Positions 36,401 through 44,200 of a stretch of DNA of 64,000 nucleotides are shown here, in pieces. Made by a program: the position numbers and the translations under genes. The DNA is from Fulvivirga sp. (GTDB lineage Bacteria > Bacteroidota > Bacteroidia > Cytophagales > Cyclobacteriaceae). Every line of letters begins with the position of its first letter. The first letter of the stretch is position 1. The stretch spans positions 1-64,000 of the forward strand of contig JANQLQ010000035.1 of NCBI GenBank assembly GCA_028280565.1, read 5' to 3'. The notes under the pieces are model-generated. The model did not search any database. It had not been told where the DNA came from and saw nothing but the letters and a program-made list of their open reading frames with translations.

Positions 36401-37582
36401 ACGTTCTTCAATCTTACCATTAACAATACTTCGGGTGTATTTCCCCAAGTGGTTACCAATGGTCCAATAGCAATTAACGCTAATGGTACCCTTACACTAA
36501 CGGATGGAATCATCGAGACTTCTAATTTCGCCATGCTGACGATGAATGATAATACGATCTTAGCAGGGGGGAATACATCGGCGAGTTATATTTCGGGACC
36601 GATGACCAAGATCGGGCAAGACAACTTCGTATTCCCTGTAGGAAAAGGAAGTGTTTTCGCCAGGATCGAGATCACGGGTATGTTGACCAGTTCCACTTTT
36701 GTGGCAGAATACTTTGATGCCGGCTTTGGTGACTATACAATGGACCCTGACCTGTACAGTGTAAGTACCGTGGAATATTGGGATCTTAGCAGACCTTCAG
36801 GTGTAGGTGAACCCTTCGTAACCTTGTACTGGGAAGACGGTGCACGCAGCTTTATCAACGATGTAAGTACGTTAAGAGTGGCTCACTTCGAAGCCGGTGT
36901 TTGGGGAGATGAAGGTAACGGTGCAACCTCGGGGAATGCAAGTGCTGGTTCTGTGAGATCATCCTTCCGATTCACTTCATTTAGCCCGATTACTTTCGGC
37001 TCATCGGATCCTGCGAACCCACTACCCGTTACCATGACTTCGTTTGAAGGAGAACTGTTAGAAGGTGAAGCACACCTTACTTGGAAAACAGCTTCAGAAG
37101 TGAATAATGATTTCTTTGAAGTTCAACGTTCTTCTAACGGCGAGGATTACGAAACCATCGGGTTGGTGAAAGGTTCCGGAACCACTACCGATGCGAATAC
37201 CTACACTTTTGTCGATAGAAGCCCATTCTTTGGAGCTAACTATTACCGCTTGAAACAAGTGGATTTCGACGGGGGATCGCAAGTAGAAGAAAAAGTAGTC
37301 GTCCTGCAGTTGGATAGTGAAGGTGAATTCGATGTAAAAACATTCCCTAATCCTACCACACAGGACAATATAAATGTCCAGGTAGTGACTACGGAAGAAG
37401 CGCCTGTCAGCATCAAGTTGGTAGATCTGTACGGACGAGAGTACTACAACAAACAATTGGAACCCAACCAACTGTTTGACGTGATCAATGTACAGTCTAA
37501 TAGTTTACTAAGACAGGGAGTGTATATGTTGATCGTGCAAAAAGGTTCTAACACGATCAAAAAGAAAATCATGATCAAATAG
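24461..37582 (+). CDS. Giant T9SS-secreted beta-repeat protein (4373 residues)
   Basis: The protein has a signal peptide (residues 1-30) and is then built of Asn/Thr/Gly/Asp-rich short beta repeats such as GNWTNNGTF..GT.TV.F.G...QTI, spaced about 40-60 residues, typical of a parallel beta-helix adhesin. Five modules of the W...DWH..NW...VP type start near 24555, 28570, 31957, 34263 and 35555. Four are preceded by a closing cassette of about 180 residues (..ATNNFSNGTFTNG.. to ..LAGESFDND..INW). The end has a fibronectin-like part (from about residue 4186) and a T9SS type A sorting domain (FPNPTT, about 4294, to IKKKIMIK). It should be exported through Sec and T9SS to the surface or medium. Ligand and activity are unknown; no catalytic motif was seen. 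Confidence 0.93.
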   Translation: MLASKNVNGISTGILTLLFVLVGVISSMAATFYSQGSGNFSNLANWDTDPGGTGTDPVLTDLTDGTNIFIIQDGHNITLDLDIDVSSLVVGQGTSGALVIGDNTTARNMIVQGVTTVNVGAAVTVGANNATHTATFLGAITNDGSIVLFNNTSQLVNSTLSGTFSISGTNTPQFGGLTFNTGTIAAAVALDIDGNLVIENGATFADGDLTHTLAGDWAENGSGQMTGNGTIQMDAPVVQSISTTSVFNNLTFNGSSTAAISDNITVNGNLVVTNNTRVNTASTHTFLGDFTVDAGSEFNASAETSIFSASANAQTLNLNGTVAFDQLDFDNGGVANPKNVNGNIIAVDRTRIFDDAVINGTGDHRFEEFRMDGTCNFSGSLTFTGNNIYDNADNTLILGTADVIIEGGTVALSGDDNVTVNGNFTVETGTLRINENALLTGTGPGTLLIQAGRTIQLLGADNFPSGFGTVTFASTASRALYNLNGPQTIRGGVTYGELELGGGGNKTADGSIDIDGVLDLNSGVNFLLGTFDHTLAGDLTNNTGSSINATGGTFTLDAVDANQVVRGTGASGSYLFNNFIVDNLAPTALRIKAIQANMIVAGDFSAVNTGGVGTNRFLIVDLDANVVNGNFNGNFNLGADVLLFVNGSTNFQTTGLTFDTFSIDPASIVRFDGTNQNMPGIPYGNIQLRGNGTKTATGPMTVSGYVSRVAETPLFNDGGFSHTVGGDWSMGTAYTPVALQTGTINFNGTNQVIRASNFFNLVFSNSGIKTINGDILVGNDFTVDNNVTVNASTRDIDIQGNWIDTGSGIFTQTTGITTFNGTTANQTISSSSGSSFGFLTINKTNASFETVTALTDFTVANSFELDQDDAIFDLNGQTVFIGRDWINRTGTTFVNGNGTLHFNGVIQQDLFNFNASTVYHNLVFSGVGQKDLQQNGLDIDGSVTITSTTFNAGGFACTVGGDWINNGSFQHSNRLTFDGANQAISASDFHDTFYAGTGTKTLGGNINLSGGLQIESGVTLDVGIANNNITVEEFWTNLGTFNEGTGTVTFTGGGSTITTGATGPTVGKRFYNVIVNSAGTETISGDLDVENDLTVSTGTFRTNANDVFVAGSLTNSGTFQHNNNGSVITFDGTSGTHVFDPGASTDYRNIVVNASGASYTLAGDLTTNTGGGRSLTITGGAFSLGGFDITNLATNGVIQINGGSFEVDAGAVVTLGRTGAINNNGGILRIVGDTSTPATITSNQTNTTRFITITQTTGTIHGRYYLIEKTRGNGVDIQGGTIDATNNFSNGTFTNGAGTAYLTLTGLNFGAGIDLNNVIFNTGPTFNCSRTSGTGAVNFTDASGTLAGESFDNDDADPGTLINWTFPGGFFWDAGAGTTSWHDANNWTGNTVPDGTSNVVLDHTNGGVAGVYTVEINASDAIAQRVTIDAEGGNPISLVLNGRELTVNENIQIGAGTTLTQTTSTDTIKVAGNWTNEGTFNEGTATVLFNGTSGSHPISTGGSSDSFYNIVFDGAGAVYSFQNSIDINNDFTLEDGTLNAGSQTVTVGGDWALNGGTFNAGTSTFRFDKGGASIQSISGGTFYNFETSNSAGSGTATKQLASSITVERDLRIRSNSVLDGGTGFHTVKRNWRNDVGLAGFIQSGVGAVIFGDTGNKNIGNGGLATAFNNLILQSNNTVTVSVDLTINGNLTITAGTNILSDGITVTGSGASNSMSQTGGTLRVQGAAPNPTNFPTGFETISLSGGLVEYRANANQDIFPTAYSNLSLRRNNTGNLQTKTATGDFTVSVDLTINDTDTELDMAGFTLTLGDDINLPTGGRQIAWNGGTVIHNGAANWGIDPDLTIFNNMILTGSGDKVMNGDLTVTGNVIVQNGVRLDMNTNTMTGSGGATNFTLTAGSRLDADIPSSTGPAFPTNFGSYSLDQTSRVILRSNNDKTIYTNGGTITYGELNIAYEGSATPDGNLDVDGDFLIGNNLMVLNDGGFDFNLAGTNIDIRDYTATTNTVTFDGADQTIQFLNGDTNPDVITFDNVVFTNTGSKPFTSGDDLLIIKSGFTIDAGVTMTANIDFQCAGDWTVNGTFTHTTNTGRITFDGTGPQTIDPGAAGAYDDIIFSNAGVKTFVNNSLDQNGDILTIEAGSSVDFGALSHTLAASTITVDGSWNTSNANLTFDRTGGQSIPAFTALDVNLTSGGTKTMQGAWSLNDLTIASGVTLDVNNTSNYNVTVTGNWTNNGTFTRRLGTVAFESNDTNGKTIFTNGSDFYNVTFNQAQTSIRTYTLLQNTEIDENLTIGNGATLDLNGTVLTIGDNDAGTPLGELVSVQTGGTLDVDANSTLQFDCTDDDARVIVEGTLRVVGTSGSIANLTRSNGGNRIDIDITTGTIAARFYNIRFLVNEGLDIQSGATIDPTNNLSDGAWSEINTGGGVVKRYLIIEADVTGLPDIGNVTFNHGTSPTLGVHFNVQRSAVAIGTVTFVDNIGGLMGSELYEDDGDGTKINWPPATLVTWTGAIGTDWHTPGNWSPETVPNNTIEVLIPDAGNDPIIGNADATCRNLTISDGILQVTNGFDLTVITDIVIGTGVGGFPILAVGNATSEITIGGGWTRNANALFNNGNSTVTFTAPSGAVNIQPRDSEFGNVVFNGAATFNLQGDVNIDGNVTISSGIVAPTTNNYDITVAGNIDNVGGSFSTTTNGTVTLDGAGQTVTDVSFRNLTVAGTGTKDMNGTVITAGTLTVNSTISAAPSSTIDMNGDVVINVGGTFNDGDQSHTFSGDDWTGSGSYAGSGTIVFDRTGGDQDINGGSFNTLDFSGAARIDLLGDVDVTGDVIVRNSINTLRCGTFLINSTNGTGTFTLEAGEQIYVLGTNNFPSNFATYDMDPTSQSRYEGLIDQTIAPVTYGNLELVNATTKTLGGNIDVNGTLDVNTATLDVTTSNFRINVAGDWENNEGGLFMARNGEVVFDGTTGTQDIRSGLAGSNDFHRITVNGSVLAQAANNDIQINENLRVLSGSFSLNGLTGTIGGDLTASGTGTFVTSGTYILNRAGLGSAANISMNGSTLQNLTINSGAIYTMLDDMILNGNFTLTSGEFDGNGNSVTLGNGADVVAISGVYRVGDGGTMALGNGTALTVNPTGTIYVVGSVGNVASVTRRDGGRYDFSVNGTIHANNYLFEWMDNAGIFVTSLGTIDLTDNFSNGTFTNGEGGQTLFRIENTQDLTGANRIENVAFPANPGGGAFNVTKSASSSGNVEFYNATGVFAGESFDNDPNNLIDWTGPVTIEWDGSESADWYNALNWTPPRVPTATDNAEIVASGASPEIGSSGAVVNNLTITSGVLSINTADAGVDLDISGELTINGILSMNSANDRLEVDGNWTLGGSGIFSQGSGIVAFTNPSGLKTINNGTFPFANVEINSTGTLQISTDTEIRNNFTIIAGTFDVTTGNRTVTVGGDFVNTGGTYEARNGLLVLNSTTAGTTTLNAGGSAFFDVRISAGGATTYQLTNGLSINDDLEVASGTLALNGQTATIGDGSGIDELTVAGVFDMGPNATLNMGANAGVTVSSGGVFRAVGTDAANIATITGTPSGRYSFTVASGGELEAQFYLAELMGFNGIQFNAGSLIDATNNLSNGTFSNGASGGRYLNMLNNFTDFTVSNTTFNNGPAINVRRVSGTGVVTFEDAIGLLAGQDFEDDSPDGSATTGFIRWSFSNPVLTWTNIGGDQDWHNPANWDDGLGSNGVPGTLTNVFIPNTGFDPIISNNNADAGNVTINTGAVLTINTNRSLNVTGSVSNAGTLTVDAGSNTTLTVGDTWSNSGTFNNGGSSTVVLTAATGTKILTTGGSAFCGLEINSGVPGTAIFQSADAIDIDCDFTIVDGTLEITSATHTLNVAGNWNVNATGSFVNGSSTVTFDGANQSIANTSGSIFNDVVIGGTNTKTLSTGLSVGGNISISSTLSAGNNSITVLGNWVNTGTFVPGTSTVAFNGATQQNLSNVSGETFFNLTINNTSGVFPQVVTNGPIAINANGTLTLTDGIIETSNFAMLTMNDNTILAGGNTSASYISGPMTKIGQDNFVFPVGKGSVFARIEITGMLTSSTFVAEYFDAGFGDYTMDPDLYSVSTVEYWDLSRPSGVGEPFVTLYWEDGARSFINDVSTLRVAHFEAGVWGDEGNGATSGNASAGSVRSSFRFTSFSPITFGSSDPANPLPVTMTSFEGELLEGEAHLTWKTASEVNNDFFEVQRSSNGEDYETIGLVKGSGTTTDANTYTFVDRSPFFGANYYRLKQVDFDGGSQVEEKVVVLQLDSEGEFDVKTFPNPTTQDNINVQVVTTEEAPVSIKLVDLYGREYYNKQLEPNQLFDVINVQSNSLLRQGVYMLIVQKGSNTIKKKIMIK
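28470..35650 (+). repeat. Closing cassette plus W...NW...VP module, four copies in the first giant gene
   Basis: The pairs lie around 28470-28690, 31850-32060, 34165-34360 and 35430-35660. Each combines a LAG.xF..D....I.W end with a following (T/E)W......DW....NW....VP start. The section lengths between pairs are unequal (about 3.4, 2.3 and 1.3 kb), so the modules are not a regular tandem array like that of the second giant gene. Confidence 0.7.
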
Positions 37583-37603
37583 GATCCGTTAATTTAAGAA
37601 CTG

Positions 37604-37643
37604 AAATTAGGGGATGTCTTTTTGGGACATCCCCTAATTTTTT
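37604..37643 (+). terminator. Strong terminator after the first giant gene
   Basis: A perfect 15-bp stem, AAATTAGGGGATGTC (37604-37618) / GACATCCCCTAATTT (37626-37640), has a 7-base loop and a T-run to 37643. It lies 22 bases after the stop codon, so the two giant genes are probably transcribed separately. Confidence 0.92.
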
Positions 37644-38240
37644 AAACCATTGCACATATTTTGCTGAACTGAACCCGATAACCATTTATTACTTTGATTT
37701 TATCCAGGGTAGTTTTTAGTGCATTTGTGCCTTTGCAGCGAAGCTTCCCAGGCCACTGAGGCTATAAAGCTCAAAGAATCGCGAAGAGATCTCCTCAAAT
37801 TTGATCCGGGTATATTTTACATCGAGTTTAGGTTGATAGTTTTTGAACAAAGAGAGATACCTAAAACAACACCGAGAAATAGTAGGGTTTGTAAGGTAAT
37901 TAAGTTACTATCCCTATCTTGTTGACTTTTAACCCGGTATATCGACGTATGATAAGATTTGGGACTCAAAAGGTGAAAAATTGTCTTTTTTCCCCGACTA
38001 TTACAATGAAAATATGTCCTCGTTGACTTAACTTTCTCCTTTTAATATTAACTTAAGTTCACTTATGGTATTAATTTTATCTTCCACAGGTTTAACTTAT
38101 CAGTTCACCGACTTACCCAAGAAGTTTTACATTAATACGCTGTATACCAAAATGTTACGTATGTAATAAATTTAAAAAATGAGATTACTTTTTGATCAAA
38201 AAAAGTATTCACAACAACGACTCTCAACAAACTATAAACA
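37644..38240. other. Spacer between the two giant genes
   Basis: Apart from the dispersed repeat this is AT-rich non-coding DNA. The one plus-strand frame (37719-37925) overlaps the repeat and is not protein-like. I did not find a convincing -33/-7 promoter, though one must lie here if the terminator at 37604-37643 works. Confidence 0.45.
37738..37780. repeat. Degenerate dispersed intergenic repeat, copy 2
   Basis: The core GCGAAGCTTCCC (37738-37749) is identical to that of copy 1 at 12065-12076 and in the same orientation. AAAGCTCAAAGAATC (37766-37780) is the exact reverse complement of the left arm of copy 1 (12036-12050). Each copy keeps a different arm of what looks like one inverted-repeat element. 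Confidence 0.6.
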
Positions 38241-41200
38241 ATGGCCTTAATTTATCGAATCCTTTTTATCTCGATTATGATCAGCAGTTCTATCAGAATT
38301 GCATTTGCCCAATCCGGACCAGGGGGAGTTGGGAACGATCTTGACCCCAGTAATGTGTCTTGGTATCGTGCTGATGGAAGCTCAAATACTATAGATGGAA
38401 ATAATCGTATACAGATTTTTGACGATTTGTTTAACAATGATAATGATGCTTCACAGGGCTCAGGAGGAGACCGACCTGATTTACAGGCCAATGTTATAAA
38501 TGGACAACCAGCACTTTTTTTTGACGGAGGAGACGATCTTGAGATTGCTAATGATGCTGATATTAATGCCCCGGGAGGACCTTTTAATGCAAAAGAATTC
38601 TTCTTTGTTTTTAGAACCGGTGGTAACGTTACCAATACACAAGTTATTTATGAACAGGGAGGGGGTACGCATGGATTTAACATACATATTGACAATGGTC
38701 GATTGTATTGTCAATTGTGGACTAATTTTACCAACGTAAATGACATATGGTTTGCAGATTTCCCCATTTCGATCAATGAAAACTATTTTGTAAGGTTTCA
38801 ATATGATGGAGCGAGTAATGAGATAAGAGCAGGATTAAACGCAAATAATACTGTCGTTACCCAGAACGCTGCCGCAGTTACCGTGCCCAGCAGTGTTTTG
38901 GCACATTCAGGAAATATTCGGATTGGCATATCCGGTGATACTAGGATAAACACTAGTGCGTCACTTTCCGGTGGTGCATTTACCGGGCATATTGCCGAGG
39001 TACTACTCTTTAACCGTCTCTTAAACCCGGCGGAAGAAATAATATTAAAAAACTATGTTTCGGCGAAATATGACCTGCCCATCGTTGGAGCGGATGATGT
39101 TTACCAAGGAGATACGGCCGGGAATGGAGAGTTTGATTTTGACTTAATAGGAATTGGCCAAGCCTCTGCCCAAACACAAATCATGGCGGAGAGTGGAGCA
39201 GGTTTGGTTTTAGAACAATTGAACGCTTTTGTAGATGATGAATTTGTGATGGCCGCCCACAACGGGGTGCCAAATGGGACCACGATGCAAGACCTGCCTG
39301 CCGGTGCAGATGCCCGGTGGAACAGGACATGGTACATAGAAAAAATTACAGCAGCGGACCTTGATGCTACGATTAGTTTTGACTTCGGAGATGGAGTAGG
39401 ATCGGTACCAGGGGCTACGGCAAACTATACCATGCTGTATCGGTCTACGAACAGCGGCAACTTTATTGACTTAGGTTTAACGCCTTCTTTAGTCAACACG
39501 GATCAAATACAATTTGACGTAAGTAACGCTTTACTTCAAGATGGTTATTATACATTAGGGACTACCAACGCAACTGCCAGTACCCTTGATATAGTCAGCG
39601 TCCAGGACGGTAACTGGAATACGAACACTACTTGGAACTGCAATTGTATTCCATCAGCCACTTCGGGAGTAACAGTGCGTCATTTGGTTACCCTACCTAA
39701 TGCTGCTGTTACCGTGGCTAACCTAGGCATAGACGATCCCGGCGAATTGGTAACTGTTAACAACAGGATCTTGACCATAACCAATAATTTAACGGTAAAT
39801 GGTATCCTCGACAGCCGGGAACAAGGTACCCCGCAAGAAAATATCAGGATGACAGGTGACGGTGGTATTTTAGATGGTACCGGTACCATCGAGTTTACCG
39901 CGGGTCTCAACAATAACAATAGTGCGATATTCTTTATTCGTGGCAACACAACTATCGCTTCTACAGCAGACTTATTGTTTGACCAGCCGGATCCGGATAA
40001 TCCTGATTTCTTAAGAATTGAGGCAGGGGTCACAGTTACCAATAATGGTGTTGTTACCATCAATCGAAATCTCACCGGGGCCAATGCTACCTCTACCTGG
40101 ACAAATGAGGATGGTTCTACCTTGAATATTGGCCAAGGACTCCTGGCGACCGGCATTTTGAACGCCTCATCAACTAATAATACGGTAAACTACAACGGGG
40201 GCGGCAATCAAACCATTAAAAACCCAACAGGAGGACAGTATTTTAATCTCACCACAAGTGGTACTAACACTAAAACCTTACAGTCCACGACTACTATTCT
40301 TGGGGATTTTGTGAATTCCAGCACTTTTAACCCTGCTAACTTTGATATTGTTTTACAAGGGAATTGGACAAACAATGGGATCTACTTGGAAGGTACCGAA
40401 ACGGTAACTTTCAATTCTGGGTCTACCCAAACTTTGGGAGGGATTGCGCTTGAAGCTTTTAATAACTTGACCTTGTCAAAATCAGGTACTAGCCTCTTGT
40501 TAGGGACGGATGTCCAGGTGAATGGGACACTTGATATGACCAATACGCTGGTAAATACAAACAGTCACCGGCTTACGTTAGGCGCTAGCACGGCCTCCAC
40601 CGGTACACTAAATACATCAGGTTTGGTCAGCATAATTGGTGAGTTTGAGCGATGGGTAAATGCTGGGAATCGAGCGAATTTAGTATTTCCAGTAGGTACT
40701 GCTTCTCATAACAACGAGGTACAATTGAACCTTGTCAACCTACTCAGTGAAGGCTCCCTAGTGGCCGAATTTGTTCCTGTTGCCCCTTCAGCAATCACTA
40801 ACCCTCCGCTCAATGATGACGGTGTGGATATAAACAATGTTTATTTAGAAGGTTATTGGAGGCTTACCACAGCCAACGCGCTGAACTCCAATGATTACAA
40901 TATTAGTCTAACGGCTAATGGTTTTTCTTCCTTCACTCCTAGTGTTGATACCAGGGTTTTGGTTAGGGCGAACAGTTCGGCGGATTGGGAAATCAACGGG
41001 GATCATGTGAGTACCGGCTTTGTTTCTCCTATTGCTAGGAGAAACAATGTAAGTATAATTTCTGCCGAATATACCCTTGCAGAAAATAACGGTTGCTCAT
41101 TCCCTTCAACATCGGTCATTTCCGGGCCCGCTGATGTCTGCTTAAATGACCTGGGAGATGCCTATTCCGTAACTAATACAGCAGGTTCTACATATGCTTG

Positions 41201-44200
41201 GTCGGTCACCGGTGGGGTCATTACTGGTGGACAAGGAACCTCTAGTATTACAGTGGATTGGGGAGCTACTGGCCAAGTGGGCCAGGTGCAAGTGATCGAA
41301 AATAACAGTGGTACCGGGGGGTGTGGCAATGGAACACCTGTCACCCTGGATGTTAATGTGAATCCCATCCCGACGTCACCTATCATGGGAGTCGCGCAGG
41401 TGGTTTCCGGGCAGCAAGGCGTAGCCTATTCCGTGGAATCAAATGCCGGGTATACCTATGATTGGTCAATCTCGCCTACCGCGGATCATGTATTGGTAGA
41501 GGATGCATCAGCTATGGCTTCCGTCAACTGGGGATCAACCACAGGTACGGTAACAGTTGCCGTTACTGCGACTAATACTTCGTGTGGTCTAGATGCTGCC
41601 GTCCAAACCTTGGAAGTACTTGTTAATGATGTGATCGAAAGTGCTCAAACAGGAGATTGGAATACAAGTTCGACTTGGGTAGGAGGAACAATCCCTTCCA
41701 CCTTAGATAACGTCCGGATCAATACCAACCATGTCGTGACTTTGCCGGAAAACAATGTTACCGTCCAAAATCTAGAAATTCAAGTAGGCGCTGAATTGAT
41801 CACTAGGAATAATAACCTGTTTACAATAGCCGGGAACCTATTGCTCAATGGAATTTTGAACAGTAGGGAAGAAGGTACCCCGCAAGAAAATATTCGAATG
41901 TCAGGAGATGGAGCCATTTTGGACGGCTCCGGCACCATTGCATTCACGGCAGGCTTGAACAATAATAACTCCCATATCTTTGCTTTTAATAATAACATTA
42001 CCATTGCTGCCGGTGCTAATATCACGTTTGACCATCAAGATGCGGATAACCCCAACTTTATACGGATATCTTCCAATCGTATAGTAACCAATAATGGCGC
42101 TGTTTCTATCAACCGCAACCTAGTAACTCAAAATGCAAATTCTACTTGGATCAATGCGGAAGGTTCTACCTTGACCATTGGAGGTGTATTTTTTGCCACG
42201 GGAGTACTCGTGGCCAATGCCACGGGCAATACCGTAGTCTTTAATGGGGCTGGTAACCAAACCATAGCCGATCCACAAGGAAGCACCTACTATAATCTTA
42301 CATTGGCTGGAACCAATATAAAATCCTTACCGGCTAACACTACTGTAGGCAATAATTTAACGATCAGCAGCATCTTAAATGCTAACGGGAATGATTTGTT
42401 CATTGGCGGGGATTGGATCAACACCGGTACGTTTAACGAGGGCGTGCAGACTGTAACTTTTAACGGGACAAATGATCAATCCATCACTACTTCGGTAGAC
42501 GAAACATTTTATAACCTTTCCGTAATAAAGGGAGGGACAACGCTGCGACTTAACTCGAATATACAAGTGACCGAGGCCCTTACGTTAGACAACGCTTTGG
42601 TCAATACCGGTTCGAATAAACTTGTATTAGGTACAGGCACAGGGCAGCTTGGTAGCTTGGTCCGCGTAGCACCGGCAACAATCATCGGAAGGTTTGAGCG
42701 TTGGGTAAATACCAGCAACCAGTCGAATCTCTTATTCCCTGTTGGGACAGCCTTAAACTATAATCCTATTACAGTTTCATTTCTGAACCTTACACCGGGG
42801 TCGCTATTAGCGGAGTTCGTCGAGTCAAACCCGGGTCCTCTTGCCACTACGCCTTTGGATGACAACGGCTTTGACCTGAACAATACGTACATTGAAGGTT
42901 ACTGGGCGTTGACAAGGGATAATTCCCTCTCGAGCACTAACTACGACGTAAGCCTTACAGCGAATGGCTTTTCGAGTTTTACCATCTCTCCAGATACTAG
43001 GATTGTGACAAGAGCCAATAGCAGTAGTGACTGGGCCGTAAGTGGAACCCACGTTAGCTCCCCTTTTATGAGTCCTACGGTTCAACGGAACGGTCTAAAT
43101 ATCCTTTCCGCTGAATACACAATTGCAGAAAATGATAACTGTAGCTTACCGTCCACATCAGTCATAAGTGGTGTTACCGATGTATGTACGAATGACACTG
43201 GTGAAGCTTATTCTGTTATAGATACGCCGAGTTCAACTTATAACTGGACGGTAGTAGGAGGCGTGATTGCCAGTGGACAAGGGAGCCACAGTATTACAAT
43301 AGACTGGGGAAGCACAGGCCAAGTCGGACAGGTCCAAGTCATTGAAGATAATAGTGCCGGTGGAGGATGTGGACCCGGCTCGCCTGTTGTGTTGAATGTG
43401 AATATCAATCCAATACCAGCTTCAAACCTCACAGGCCCTGCCAGTGTCAGTACAAACCAGGCGGGTGTGGCTTATGCCGTTGACAATCAAGCGGGGTATA
43501 CCTATAGCTGGTCCTTGACACCGGCGGCCGACCACGTTTTTAATCCAACCAGCCCAACTTCTAATACAGCTATCGTAGATTGGGGCACTACCAGCGGTAA
43601 TGTCACCCTGTCGGTTGTAGCTAACAATACCGCTTGTGGGTCAAGTGCGCCTGCCGTCACGTTGAACGTAGAGGTGCTGAGCGAAATAGTAAGTGCCCAA
43701 ACGGGGGTCTGGGATGATAACTCTACCTGGGTAGGGGGAATAGTACCTTCCTCTAATAGTAATGTGAGAGTTTCAACGGATCACGTGGTCACTCTCCCGG
43801 GAAGTAATGTTACCGTTCAAAACCTCACGATAGACCAAGGAGGTGAATTGATCACTACGAACAATGACTTACTCACTATCCAAGGCAACCTGGTCGTAAA
43901 TGGTATATTAGACAGTCGTGAGGAAGGCACTCCACAAGAGAACATCGTGATGACAGGTGATGGGGCTATTTTAGACGGTACTGGGGTCATCGAATTTACA
44001 GCAAGCCTTAACAACAATAATTCCCACATTTTTGCCTTTGATGCCAACATCGTCATTGCTTCTACGGCAAATTTGACCTTTGATCACCAAGATGCGAGTA
44101 ACCCTAGTTTCATTCGCATTTCATCCAATAGGATAGTGACCAACAATGGTATAGTTTCCATCAATCGTAATTTAACAGGTCAAAACGCTAACGCTCGTTG

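Noticed and set aside
28360..36534. Many minus-strand frames of 70-350 residues across the giant genes
   Set aside because: They are antisense shadows: the Asn/Thr/Gly-rich code of the giants gives few stops on the other strand. None has a domain or start context.
37719..37925. Plus-strand frame of 68 residues between the giant genes
   Set aside because: It begins inside the dispersed repeat, and its translation is not protein-like.
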